Assembly: GCA_034522495.1 (NCBI GenBank)
Contig: JAXHLG010000002.1
Location: forward strand, 620,001-684,000
Reading direction: 5' to 3'
DNA from: JAXHLG01 sp034522495
GTDB taxonomy: Bacteria > Patescibacteriota > Minisyncoccia > Moranbacterales > DUUL01
DNA: 64,000 bases
Numbering within the stretch: the stretch's first letter is position 1; the number at the start of each line of letters is the position of its first letter. The translations under genes were made by a program, and so were the position numbers. The notes beneath the pieces are model-generated. The model was given only the letters and a program-made list of their open reading frames with translations, did not search any database and was not told the origin of the DNA. Shown piece by piece: positions 1 to 8,184 of this stretch.

Positions 1-344
1 GAGAGTTGGAAGAGCTGGGAGGACTTTGTGTCGATTTTAGCCACTGGGAAGATGCCGCCTTGCTTGGTTGGAAGAAGTATCTAAAGCAAATGAGAAATAA
101 GGCAAAAAAATACAAAATCGGTTGCAGCCATGTTTCCGGAGTGGGCGCGGATAAGAACTTGGATGAAGATCTTATGGAATATCATTCGAAACACTATTTT
201 GACAACCTAAGAGAATTTGATTACCTGAAAAATTATCTTCATTATTTACCTGAATTAATCAGTCTAGAATTGGAAAACTCCTTCAAGGAACAGCTTGAGG
301 TAAAAAAGCATGTAGAGAAAACAATCGCTTTCAATTCAATTTGA
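1..344 (+). CDS. C-terminal fragment of a TIM-barrel, sugar-isomerase/AP-endonuclease-like protein
   Basis: The reading frame is open at the left edge of the window and stops at 342-344, so only the last 113 or so residues are visible. The visible part has the alternating pattern of a xylose-isomerase-like TIM barrel: LCVDFSH near the start, then GCSHVSGVG, a patch with HYFDNLREFDYL, and ISLELENS near the end. His and Glu residues at strand ends are the usual metal ligands of that superfamily, and this match is the basis of the call. The TTG at position 6 is only an in-frame codon, not a convincing start. The substrate cannot be named. The next gene begins 79 bases downstream on the same strand. 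Confidence 0.5.
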   Translation, partial: ELEELGGLCVDFSHWEDAALLGWKKYLKQMRNKAKKYKIGCSHVSGVGADKNLDEDLMEYHSKHYFDNLREFDYLKNYLHYLPELISLELENSFKEQLEVKKHVEKTIAFNSI

Positions 345-423
345 ATTACGAAAGTTTTATTGGAATATTGAATTTTTTCCCAAGGCTGTTACAATACAAT
401 AGAATAAAAATTATTTATATACT

Positions 424-1365
424 ATGAAAGCAAAAGAGATTTTGGATTTGTCTATTAAGATCGGGATGGAAAAAGATTTTCGGACCAAGGAGGAGATAAA
501 GGAGATGTTGAAAGGCAAAAAGGAAAAATACGAAGCGCTTCCCAAGGAAGAAAAACCGTATTTTGACAAGGACGAGCTAAAGAATCCTTACATGGATTCG
601 GCGATTCATTATGACAACGGTAAAGATGTCAAAAAAGCTTTGGTCGGTATTGATATTACTATGGGTGGCCTGCACATTGCCAAACAGCAAGGATTTGATC
701 TGGTTATCAACCACCATCCGATCGGAAAAGCTCTGACCAGGCTGGACGACGTGATGGACTACCAAGTGGATACTTTGGAAAAATTCGGCGTGCCGGTGAA
801 TATTGCCGAAAAACTGATGCAGAAAAGAATTTCCGAGGTGGCCAGGGGGATCAACCCGGCCAATCACTACGCCGTGGTGGACGCGGCGCGCTTGCTGGAC
901 ATGAATTTGATCAATATTCACACTCCGGCGGATAATTGCGTAGCGTCATTTGTGACAAAGCAGATCGAAAAAGCCAAACCCAAGAGAGTTAAAGACGTTT
1001 TGCGAGTTTTGAACGAGATACCGGAGTACCAAGAAGCCAAGAGAAGAAGCAACGGGCCGGCTTTGTTTACCGGAAGCGAAGGCAATCGCTGCGGCAAAAC
1101 GGTCGTTTCAGAAATGACCGGGGGAACCGAAGGCGCTAAAGATATTTTCCAAGCCATGGCCAGCGCCGGGATCGGAACGATCGTGGGCATGCATCAAAGC
1201 GAAGAACACCGAAAAAACGCCGAAGCCGCCCACATGAATGTCATTATTGCCGGACATATTTCCTCCGACTCAATCGGAATGAACGTCATCCTGGACGAAT
1301 TGGAAAAGAGAGGCCTGGAAATCACTCCGTTTGCCGGCTTGATTAGAAAAAAGCGCAATTCCTAA
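424..1365 (+). CDS. NIF3-like (DUF34) metal-binding protein
   Basis: A 313-residue cytoplasmic protein of the NIF3/DUF34 family, whose members bind a dinuclear metal centre; the cellular role is unsettled (GTP cyclohydrolase I type 2-like annotations are common but weak). The N-terminal half carries NHHP at residues 96-99, the classic metal-binding motif, and the C-terminal half has GMHQSEEH and IAGHISSDSIG, which supply the other ligands in the family. Length is normal for the short form without an inserted domain. An extra charged segment of about 45 residues (EEIKEMLKGKKEKYEAL) sits near the N terminus. The gene ends 24 bases before an M16 peptidase gene, so the two are probably cotranscribed. 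Confidence 0.8.
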   Translation: MKAKEILDLSIKIGMEKDFRTKEEIKEMLKGKKEKYEALPKEEKPYFDKDELKNPYMDSAIHYDNGKDVKKALVGIDITMGGLHIAKQQGFDLVINHHPIGKALTRLDDVMDYQVDTLEKFGVPVNIAEKLMQKRISEVARGINPANHYAVVDAARLLDMNLINIHTPADNCVASFVTKQIEKAKPKRVKDVLRVLNEIPEYQEAKRRSNGPALFTGSEGNRCGKTVVSEMTGGTEGAKDIFQAMASAGIGTIVGMHQSEEHRKNAEAAHMNVIIAGHISSDSIGMNVILDELEKRGLEITPFAGLIRKKRNS

Positions 1366-1389
1366 TAACTAATAACCAATTACAATTTT

Positions 1390-2658
1390 ATGGATTTCAA
1401 GAAAACAACATTAAAAAACGGAACCAGGGTAGTTTTTGTGCCTATGAAAGACACGCAGACTGTAACTGTGGAGATATTGGTGGAAGCCGGGTCTAAATAT
1501 GAAACCAAGAAAAACAGCGGGATGTCCCACTTTTTGGAGCATATGATGTTCAAGGGGACCAAAAAAAGACCCGATGCCAAGATAATTGCAGAAGAGCTGG
1601 ATAGCGTCGGCGGAAGCTACAACGCCTTCACCGGCAAGGAACAGACAGGCTATTGGGTGAAAGTGCCTCGGCGGCATTTGGATATGGCGCTTGACGTGGT
1701 CAGCGATATGTATCTCCATTCTCTTTTGGAGGAAAAAGAAATCAAAAAAGAGAAAGGCGTGATATTACAAGAAAAATCCATGTATCAAGACACTCCCATG
1801 CGTTATGTTTGGGATGTTTTTGAAGAGCTTCTCTACGGAGACCAACCGGCCGGCTGGGACATTGTGGGCTTTGAGGAAAATATTAAAAATTTTTCCAGGA
1901 AGGACTTTGTCGAATATATGGCGAAGCACTACATTCCGCAGTCCACGGTCGTGGTAATAGCCGGCAATTTTGACGAAAAAGAAGTCGAATCCAAGGTAAA
2001 CCGCTATTTCCAAAAAACCGGTTCGAAAGAAAAAACTCAAAAAAACAAAGTCGTTGAAAAGCAAGAAAAACCGGAAATTAAAATTAACTACAAAGATACT
2101 GACCAGACGCATCTCCTGATGGGCGTTAGGTCGGCTGATATGTTTGATCCGGACCGCTACGCGACGGCTCTTCTGGGGACTGTTTTGGGGGGAGGGATGT
2201 CCAGCCGGATGTTTAGCGAAATCAGGGAGAAAAGAGGATTAACTTATTATATCGATTCAGCGTCCGAGCAAGCCACTGATACGGGTTATCTTTTTGCTGG
2301 AGCAGGCGTGGAGCATCAAAATTTGACCAAGACGATCAAGCTGATTCTGGAGGAATTTCAAAAAACCGCTGAGCGTGAAATTGGCGAAAAAGAGATTCAA
2401 AAGGCCAAGGAATACATTAAAGGCAAAACTCTGATGTCGCTGGAATCATCCAGCGCCGTGGCAAACTTTTTCGGCAACCAGGAACTCTTCCGAAAGGAAA
2501 TAAAAAAGCCGGCAGAATTGTTTAATAAGATAGACAAAGTAGCGTCGGCGGAAATAAGAAGAGTGGCCAAGAAAATTTTCCAAGACAAGAACTTAAACTT
2601 GGCTATTATCGGACCTCACAAAAACGAAAAAGAGATCCAGAAATATTTGAACTTTTAA
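1390..2658 (+). CDS. M16 family zinc peptidase (mitochondrial-processing-peptidase/PqqL type)
   Basis: This 422-residue protein has the inverted zinc-binding motif HFLEH at residues 47-51 with the third ligand expected at the Glu near residue 128 (VILQEK). The second half carries the family's GGGMSSRMF and RGLTYYI segments, typical of the R/Y pair that binds the substrate terminus. M16 peptidases degrade or trim peptides in a closed chamber formed by two homologous halves; about 420 residues is the usual bacterial single-chain length and implies a homodimer. There is no signal peptide, so it should act in the cytoplasm. It follows the NIF3 gene by 24 bases. Both halves look intact, so activity is expected. 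Confidence 0.9.
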   Translation: MDFKKTTLKNGTRVVFVPMKDTQTVTVEILVEAGSKYETKKNSGMSHFLEHMMFKGTKKRPDAKIIAEELDSVGGSYNAFTGKEQTGYWVKVPRRHLDMALDVVSDMYLHSLLEEKEIKKEKGVILQEKSMYQDTPMRYVWDVFEELLYGDQPAGWDIVGFEENIKNFSRKDFVEYMAKHYIPQSTVVVIAGNFDEKEVESKVNRYFQKTGSKEKTQKNKVVEKQEKPEIKINYKDTDQTHLLMGVRSADMFDPDRYATALLGTVLGGGMSSRMFSEIREKRGLTYYIDSASEQATDTGYLFAGAGVEHQNLTKTIKLILEEFQKTAEREIGEKEIQKAKEYIKGKTLMSLESSSAVANFFGNQELFRKEIKKPAELFNKIDKVASAEIRRVAKKIFQDKNLNLAIIGPHKNEKEIQKYLNF

Positions 2659-2802
2659 CTGGCTTTGCGCGCCTGCCCTCTAATTAGCGCAATCAAAATA
2701 TGGATGTATTTATCAATTCCCGCCTGAGAGGTTTAGCCTTTTTAAAGAAGCAAGTAATTTTAACAAGGGGGGGGTAACATAATTTAATAACTTTGCAAAA
2801 AG

Positions 2803-3837
2803 ATGGCAAATGAAACCAAGCAAATCGAAATATCCACCTCTACCATAGTCAAGATTGTGTTGGCGGGCCTTTTATTGTGGCTGTTGTTCCTGACAAGAGA
2901 AATCCTGATGCTTTTGTTTGTGGCTATCATCGTGGTTAGCGCGTTGGAGCCTTTGATCGGCAAGCTGGAAGAAAAGAAAATGCCCCGGGTGCTGGGAGCG
3001 GCCTTGGTTTATTTTGCTTTTATAGTATTGCTGGTGACGGCAATCTACATCATTATGCCTATTCTTTCCAAAGAAGCAAAGCAGCTGGCTGACAACATCC
3101 CCTCTTACTTTGAAGGAACCGGGAACTTTGTTAATAATCTTAACGCCTTGGCGGTTAACTACAATTTTGAAAGCAACCTGCAATCCTTTATCGACAACAC
3201 CTCCAACAGGATGGCCGATTTGGCATCGGCGGCTTTTTCCAACACCGTCTCCTTTTTTGCCGGCTTCTTGAAGGTTGTTATCGTGCTTTCTTTGTCTTTT
3301 TACCTGTTAGTTAAAAAAGACGGAATCAGGGGATTTCTTAGTTTTGTAGTCCCGGAAAAACACCGGCATTACGCGGTAAAGCTGACTGCCAAAATTCAGA
3401 ACAAAATGGGCCGCTGGCTGATCGGTCAGCTTTCTTTGGCCTTAGTGGTGTTTATTCTGGACTTTTTGGTGCTCAGCTTTTTGGGAGTGCCTTATGCTCT
3501 TTTGCTGGCTTTGATCGGAGGCTTTCTGGAGATTATTCCCTATATCGGCCCGGTGCTGGCTTTTATCCCGGCCGTGCTGGTGGCGCTTCTGGTTTCTCCG
3601 TTAATTGCTCTTCTGGTGGCTCTCTTTTACATCTTGATCCAGCAGCTGGAAAACCATGTGCTAACGCCCCTGATTATGAAAAAAGCAGTCGGACTGGATC
3701 CGGTGGTGATCATTCTGGCGCTTCTGATCGGCGGAACGCTGGCCGGATTTTTGGGAGTTTTGATCGCGGTGCCTTTTGCTACGGCGGTGAACGTTGTTTT
3801 TGAAGATTTTCATAAATTTTCCTCGCAGAAGGCATAA
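2803..3837 (+). CDS. AI-2E family (PerM/TqsA-like) membrane transporter
   Basis: A 344-residue integral membrane protein with two hydrophobic segments near the N terminus, an extracytoplasmic loop of about 80 residues (LADNIPSYFEGTGNFVNNL), and a cluster of four or five further segments. The family signatures GGFLEIIPYIGPVLAFIPA and QLENHVLTPLIMKKAVGL are both present near residues 235-295. PerM/TqsA proteins export small molecules or ions (an autoinducer-2 exporter in E. coli, Na+/H+ antiport in others), so the substrate here is unknown. The start ATG lies in a 144-base spacer after the peptidase gene; a run of eight G at 2766-2773 is an unusual feature about 30 bases upstream. Confidence 0.85.
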   Translation: MANETKQIEISTSTIVKIVLAGLLLWLLFLTREILMLLFVAIIVVSALEPLIGKLEEKKMPRVLGAALVYFAFIVLLVTAIYIIMPILSKEAKQLADNIPSYFEGTGNFVNNLNALAVNYNFESNLQSFIDNTSNRMADLASAAFSNTVSFFAGFLKVVIVLSLSFYLLVKKDGIRGFLSFVVPEKHRHYAVKLTAKIQNKMGRWLIGQLSLALVVFILDFLVLSFLGVPYALLLALIGGFLEIIPYIGPVLAFIPAVLVALLVSPLIALLVALFYILIQQLENHVLTPLIMKKAVGLDPVVIILALLIGGTLAGFLGVLIAVPFATAVNVVFEDFHKFSSQKA

Positions 3838-3856
3838 ATAATTAAAGCTTTTTCTC

Positions 3857-4414
3857 ATGAGCAAGCAAAGAAAAGTGTTTGTAGCTATCAATCTGGACAA
3901 AAAAAGCAAAGAGTTTATTTACAAAAAGATTAAGTCCCTGCCTATTTACAGGGAAGGAAACATTAAATGGATTGATCCGGAAAACTACCACGTCACCTTG
4001 ATGTTTTTGGGCTATTTGGATGATGAGGACACCTACCGGGTTTGCCGGGACTTGAAGCTTGCTTTAAGCCGGCAGGGGGAACTGGACTTGAAGTTCGGAA
4101 GAATAAAAAAAGCGCCCCGGGAAGACAACCCCAAAATGATTTGGCTCAAAGGAGAGGAGAACGAGGATCTTGCGGACCTGAGAAACAAAGTCGAACAAGT
4201 TCTGTCTCAGCGCAAGATAGACCTAAAAAAATTTACCCCCCATATAACTCTGGCTCGAATAAAGAAAAACGCCGGAGAAACAAAAAATTCTCCCGTGGAT
4301 GAAAAAGTGAATTTAATGGCGCCGGTTCGCAGCATTGAAGTAATGGAAAGCGTTGAGGAAAACGGCAGGAGAAAATACCTGTCCCTGGAAAGCGTGTCGC
4401 TGGCGGAAAATTAA
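3857..4414 (+). CDS. thpR: RNA 2',3'-cyclic phosphodiesterase (2H/LigT family)
   Basis: A 185-residue cytoplasmic protein with the two HxTx motifs that define the 2H phosphoesterase superfamily: HVTL in NYHVTLMFLG near residue 45 and HITL in PHITLARIKK near residue 130. The two histidines act as acid and base in hydrolysis of 2',3'-cyclic phosphate RNA ends or in 2'-5' ligation. Length fits ThpR/LigT (about 180 residues). It starts 19 bases after the AI-2E gene and is probably in the same transcript. The spacer downstream holds the nested repeats. Confidence 0.88.
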   Translation: MSKQRKVFVAINLDKKSKEFIYKKIKSLPIYREGNIKWIDPENYHVTLMFLGYLDDEDTYRVCRDLKLALSRQGELDLKFGRIKKAPREDNPKMIWLKGEENEDLADLRNKVEQVLSQRKIDLKKFTPHITLARIKKNAGETKNSPVDEKVNLMAPVRSIEVMESVEENGRRKYLSLESVSLAEN

Positions 4415-4435
4415 GCATCTCAAAATATTATTATC

Positions 4436-4810
4436 AGGAATTACGCGATTGCGCTCCGGCAACACCGAGAGCAAAGCAAGGCTTGGTTTTATGCGCACAT
4501 TCCTTTTCATCTTGTGAAGGTACACTTGAAAGAAAAACAATTTGCTTCTAAAGGGACTGTTTCCAAACACCATTTCGTTACGAAATTTCTAATTTTTTAG
4601 ATAAATTTTTCAAACAATTTTTGCAGCTTTAGCAGAGCTAAGGCAAAAAAATTTTTGGAAAATTTAGCAAAAAAGGTGGAATTGCAGTAGGAATGGTGTT
4701 TGGAAACAGTCCCTTAAGATCTTTGTTCGAACGAATGCAAAAACCAAGCCTTGCTTTGCTCTCTTTAATATAAATAATTTAGCAACAAGAAGCTTAACCG
4801 CGTAATTACT
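4436..4810 (+). repeat. MITE-like repeat family A, copy 1 (interrupted by a second element)
   Basis: Ends are AGGAATTACGCG (4436-4447) and CGCGTAATTACT (4799-4810), an inverted pair, and longer inner arms around GAGCAAAGCAAGGCTTGG (left) and CCAAGCCTTGCTTTGCTCTC (right) are reverse complements. Two uninterrupted 200-bp copies lie at 52075-52274 and 59192-59391, in the opposite orientation judged by the internal segment. This copy is longer because another element (4552-4714) sits inside it. No ORF is contained. A non-autonomous TA-targeting element is inferred from the palindromic ends bordered by TA. Confidence 0.85.
4552..4714 (+). mobile_element. 163-bp MITE nested in repeat A, with TAA target duplication
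   Basis: The termini are perfect inverted repeats of at least 23 bases beginning AGGGACTGTTTCCAAACACC (left end 4552) and its reverse complement ending at 4714. The bases TAA flank it on both sides (4549-4551 and 4715-4717). In the intact copies of repeat A the corresponding site carries a single TTA/TAA (inside ATATTTTAGAAGC), so this reads as an insertion with a 3-bp (or TA) target duplication. A truncated relative lies at 48646-48733. There is no coding capacity, so mobilisation would need a transposase elsewhere. Confidence 0.85.
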
Positions 4811-4836
4811 AATTATATTACTTTTCATTTAATGAA

Positions 4837-5559
4837 ATGAAAATATTTGGCGTCGAAGTCAATAACTGCTCTGAAAGAGAAATTTTAAAACACCTGGAAG
4901 CAAGCCCGCAAAATGAGGGAATGGCGACAGTAGCCAACCTGAATCCGGAGATCTTGCTTTTAGCCGGCGAGGACTCGAAATTCAGGGAAGCTCTTAACGA
5001 TTTCGACATAAAAATAGTGGATGGATTCGGCGTTTGCTTGGTAGTTTTTGTCAAACATTTCAAAAAAATCGCCAGGACTCCCGGTGCGGATCTGGCCGGG
5101 AAGGTCTTAAAAACTTCGGTCAAGCGGGGATTGAAAGTGGGCTTGGTAAACAAAAGCGGAGGATTGAGCGCCCAAGCTGACCTGGAAGAAAGATTTGCCG
5201 GCATACCCAGCATAGAAGTTTTTCAACTAGGGGAGGACGATAATTATGCTGAGTTTGCCAAAAAGAATCTGCAGGAAGCCGATGTCGTTTTGGCGGGACT
5301 GGGAGCTCCGGAGCAGGAAAAGTTTATCGCAGAAGCGAAAAAAGCCTTGCCAAATTTGAAATTAGCTATGGGGGTTGGCGGAACTTTGGACTACTGGTCC
5401 GGCAAGCAAAAAAGAGCCCCTCTCTGGCTTCGCAAGCTCGGGCTGGAGTGGCTCTTTCGTTTTTATCGGCACCCGAGAAGAGCGGGACGCATCTTCAGAG
5501 CAACCATAATATTTCCCGCCAAAGCCCTTTTGGATAAAAAAGAAGCTACAAAAAAATAA
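4837..5559 (+). CDS. tagA: WecG/TagA/CpsF family glycosyltransferase
   Basis: A 240-residue GT26-family enzyme. Family signatures in order: TVANLNPEILLLA (about residues 31-43), KIVDGFGVCL (about 60-69), the GADLAGK segment, VVLAGLGAPEQEKF (about 151-164), GVGGTLDYWSGKQKRAP (about 180-196) and LGLEWLFRFYRHPRR near the C terminus. These enzymes add N-acetylmannosamine-type sugars to polyprenyl-diphosphate-linked acceptors in wall polymer or capsule synthesis, acting at the inner face of the membrane. It would use the lipid carrier made by uppS further along. It is preceded by the repeat-filled spacer and ends in an intrinsic terminator, so it is probably monocistronic. The exact sugar cannot be read. 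Confidence 0.88.
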   Translation: MKIFGVEVNNCSEREILKHLEASPQNEGMATVANLNPEILLLAGEDSKFREALNDFDIKIVDGFGVCLVVFVKHFKKIARTPGADLAGKVLKTSVKRGLKVGLVNKSGGLSAQADLEERFAGIPSIEVFQLGEDDNYAEFAKKNLQEADVVLAGLGAPEQEKFIAEAKKALPNLKLAMGVGGTLDYWSGKQKRAPLWLRKLGLEWLFRFYRHPRRAGRIFRATIIFPAKALLDKKEATKK

Positions 5560-5585
5560 GCCCGTTTTGCCGGGCTTATTTTTAT
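5555..5585 (+). terminator. Intrinsic terminator after tagA
   Basis: A perfect 10-bp stem (AATAAGCCCG / CGGGCTTATT, 5555-5564 and 5571-5580) with a TTTTGC loop and a T tract. It overlaps the tagA stop codon. Confidence 0.9.
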
Positions 5586-5654
5586 ACGTAGCTTTTTTGC
5601 AAGCTAATAAATTTTTTCCATTAAAGCACTCGCTTGCTTTTTCAGAAAGTTTTT

Positions 5655-6044
5655 TTAAAAGCTGTTAACTGTGTTGTCTGCCTCTTCCTCCGAGTTTTCT
5701 TCTGCTTCACCAGTTTCGTCTTCCATATCATTTTCTAGCGTTTCCGAGTTATCGGTCTCCGCTTCTTCATCTAATTCGCCTTCTGTCTCATTTCCGGGAG
5801 TGTCCATATCCATATCTTGTCCCTGAGTTTCCTGAGGCGCTGGAATTTCTTGAGGTGGAGCTGGCTGGCTCTCAGGCTGAGGAGTTGGGGCCGGCTGTTG
5901 CTCCATTTGCTGTTGACCTTCAGCGCCTTCGGGGAGCTGTCCCGGTTCCTGAGCTTCTTCTTGCTGTCCGCATCCGGCAAGAAAGAAGGCCGCGGCAAAA
6001 ACCGCTGTTACACCAAAAATTTTTCCTTTCATAATCTTTTTCAT
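5655..6044 (-). CDS. Acidic, Pro/Gln-rich predicted lipoprotein
   Basis: A 129-residue protein beginning with a lipoprotein signal: MKKIMKGK, a hydrophobic stretch, then the lipobox FLAGC, so Cys at about residue 25 would be lipidated. The rest is low-complexity: a Pro/Gln-rich segment (QQPAPTPQPESQPAPPQ) followed by an Asp/Glu-rich tail. No catalytic motif is visible; a disordered surface or spacer role is a guess. The gene faces tagA convergently. It has no recognised homologue from sequence alone. Confidence 0.7.
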   Translation of the reverse strand: MKKIMKGKIFGVTAVFAAAFFLAGCGQQEEAQEPGQLPEGAEGQQQMEQQPAPTPQPESQPAPPQEIPAPQETQGQDMDMDTPGNETEGELDEEAETDNSETLENDMEDETGEAEENSEEEADNTVNSF

Positions 6045-6683
6045 TAATTTTTAAATTATTTTAAACTGCCTTGGACTTGCTTGAAGCCCACAGCAGGTAA
6101 TCTCAAGAATTTTAAAAGGCATTATCCCTTCAAAAATTTTATTTGAAAATAAAATCAATATAATATTAAAATCGCCTTTTCATAAATACGCAACCCGGTT
6201 TGCTTGTTTGCAGGGCGGGCGCTTCGCTAAAATTCATTTAAACCCGACAATCACCGTTTGTCGTGTTTAAATCGGCATTATTTAGCCATTTTACTGCCTT
6301 ATTTGTTGCCGGAAGATTTCCTCCGCTCTCTTCTCTTGAGCCTCTTCTTTTGCTTTATTCCAAGACTCATCTCCCGCTAATTTTCATGCTAAAAGACTAA
6401 AAAAATCCTGTCAATAGTCTTGGTTATGCTTGGTTATGCTTTTTGGCAATACCGGCAATGAACATTAAAAAAACTAAAATTTAACGCCTCTTGAATGTAG
6501 AAATAACCTTGTTTGCATGTTTGTAAATATGCAAACAAGATGCGTAATCAAAGATATGCCAAGGCAAACCCTTGATATTTTATAAATTTCTGTTATTATT
6601 GTCTAATTCGCTCTTTTACAATAAATATATGCCTTCTTGTTGAAGAATAAACAGCTCAAACTCAAATATAGAGGAGAAGTAAA
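6045..6683. other. 639-bp spacer with hairpins, no gene seen
   Basis: Divergent spacer between the lipoprotein and the metallopeptidase-like gene. It contains an inverted repeat TTTAAACCCGACAA / TTTGTCGTGTTTAAA (about 6237-6270), a tandem TGGTTATGCT repeat at about 6420-6440, and a hairpin CTTGTTTGCAT / ATGCAAACAAG (6508-6539) that could be an operator or promoter-proximal element for the downstream gene. No credible ORF was found on either strand. Confidence 0.6.
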
Positions 6684-7667
6684 ATGAATCTACATTTGGC
6701 AGACACAACAAGGCAAGAGTTATTGGCAGAAGGAAGATTTATGAGGTTTCCAGGAAGTGGAGAAAACAATACCTTCATCAGAAAAGCATCGCATATACCA
6801 TGGGATAAATTTGAAGAGACTTTAAATTTTCTCGAGGGCGGAATCTATCAGAAAGCTGGCTATTTTTTAGAATTTTTGGAGGAAAGAAAAATAGAAAAAA
6901 GCAATGAGCAAATAGCGGTAATCCGCTTTATAAAGAATGAGGTGTTGAAAATATTGAAACATTACTCGGCCAAACAGGTGGATTTAGAAATTGACAGAAT
7001 TTATATTGTAAATGATAAAATATTTGAAAGGCTTGACATTGATCCTGTGCCAGGGATGAGTTTTTCTCTCAGAAATATTGTGATGATTAATACCGAAGAA
7101 AAGTTGGGGAACACCGCCCTGGCTTCGGTTTTGGCCCATGAACTGTTTCATCAATTTTCATTCGAAAAGGGATTAATGACTGCTAAGGCCGCTGATCAAG
7201 AAGGGCCCATAATAAGAGAAAGGAGTGGACTCTCCGTGGTTATTAATAATGATGTGGATAATAGATATTTAAAAAATTTGGATGAAGCCATAACCACAGA
7301 ACTGGAATTTCAAGTAATGAAAAAAGTAAAAAATCATGATTTGTTTAGAGGGGATTACGAGATAATAAAAAAAGAGTTTGACAAAGATAGAGCACAAGAG
7401 GCTGTTGATCTTATTTATTCAATCGACGAAAATGGAGATGTACTATATTTATATTCGACCCCCTATCGAGAGCAGAGGGCAAATCTCAAAAAAGTTATAA
7501 ACGACATCTTTGAGTTCAACCAAGATAAATTTAGCACCGCTGAAGAAATCTTTGACATTTTTGTCAAAGCCTACTTTGACGGAAATATTATCCCGATAAC
7601 CAGGTTGCTTAAAAAAACCTATGGCAATCGTCCTATAAAAGAAATTATCCAGGAGGTTGGATTATAA
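6684..7667 (+). CDS. Putative zinc metallopeptidase-like protein (HELFH motif)
   Basis: A 327-residue protein with HELFH at about residues 155-159, matching the HExxH zinc signature, preceded by a hydrophobic ALASVLA helix as in gluzincin-type peptidases. LDEAITTELEF about 45 residues later could supply the third Glu ligand. No signal peptide or membrane segment is visible, so it should be cytoplasmic. Start choice is supported by a strong Shine-Dalgarno sequence (GAGGAGAAG) eight or so bases before the ATG. The gene is flanked by a long spacer and an intrinsic terminator, suggesting a single-gene unit. The overall fold is not one I recognise, so proteolysis is inferred from the motif alone. 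Confidence 0.55.
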   Translation: MNLHLADTTRQELLAEGRFMRFPGSGENNTFIRKASHIPWDKFEETLNFLEGGIYQKAGYFLEFLEERKIEKSNEQIAVIRFIKNEVLKILKHYSAKQVDLEIDRIYIVNDKIFERLDIDPVPGMSFSLRNIVMINTEEKLGNTALASVLAHELFHQFSFEKGLMTAKAADQEGPIIRERSGLSVVINNDVDNRYLKNLDEAITTELEFQVMKKVKNHDLFRGDYEIIKKEFDKDRAQEAVDLIYSIDENGDVLYLYSTPYREQRANLKKVINDIFEFNQDKFSTAEEIFDIFVKAYFDGNIIPITRLLKKTYGNRPIKEIIQEVGL

Positions 7668-7675
7668 AAAGAATT

Positions 7676-7706
7676 AGGCCGCGAGAATTTTCCCGCGGCC
7701 TTTTTT
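7676..7706 (+). terminator. Intrinsic terminator after the metallopeptidase-like gene
   Basis: Stem AGGCCGCG / CGCGGCCT with an A/T-rich loop followed by six T. Confidence 0.9.
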
Positions 7707-7724
7707 ATTGCTCTTGATTGCAAT

Positions 7725-7910
7725 TTAATCTTTATGTTTTTTCCCGTGTTTGTACCCCTCCCTGTATTTGTCGTTAATTTTGGATTGATGGCGATTGTTG
7801 GTTATTCCGCCATCTGGATCGTTGAAAGGTTCGTTGTATTTCTTTCCACTTGACGCATCTTCCTGGCCTCGATTATGTGCGTTCTCTAGCTGTTCTGATT
7901 TGGTAGACAT
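7725..7910 (-). CDS. Small basic hypothetical protein (61 aa)
   Basis: A 61-residue hydrophilic protein with GQEDASSGKKYNEPFNDP and a C-terminal YREGYKHGKKHKD; the YxxGxxxG spacing resembles small uncharacterised proteins seen across bacteria, but no function is assigned. It has a strong ribosome binding site (AGGGAGG) six bases before the ATG, which supports that it is real. It is convergent with the upstream plus-strand gene and shares its terminator region. Confidence 0.6.
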   Translation of the reverse strand: MSTKSEQLENAHNRGQEDASSGKKYNEPFNDPDGGITNNRHQSKINDKYREGYKHGKKHKD

Positions 7911-8137
7911 AAGAACCTCCCTTTAGTTGTTTGCTACGATTACTGCCTTTCCGCATTTTGGATTGTAAAAGATGCTGAATTTTTCGTCAAGGCCGCACCG
8001 CAATCTTGAATCTTTATTAATATAGTGAGTTTTGGGATTTTCTTTAAAATAATAGGGGAGATTTTTTTGAATAGTCCTTCTGTGATTTCTTTGCCGGATT
8101 AGTTTCTCTGGCTTTCCACCTCAGATACCTGCAATAC

Positions 8138-8164
8138 AAAAAAGACCGCCGAAGCGGCCTTTTC
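8138..8164 (-). terminator. Intrinsic terminator of the 295-aa membrane-anchored protein gene
   Basis: On the minus strand AAAAGGCCGC, a TTCG tetraloop, GCGGTCTTTT and a T run form a 10-bp stem just past the stop codon at 8185. Confidence 0.88.
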
Positions 8165-8184
8165 CACATTCGATAAGACAAAAT

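Noticed and set aside
577..921. Long minus-strand open frame inside the NIF3 gene
   Set aside because: It is antisense to a clear family member and has no ribosome binding site or domain.
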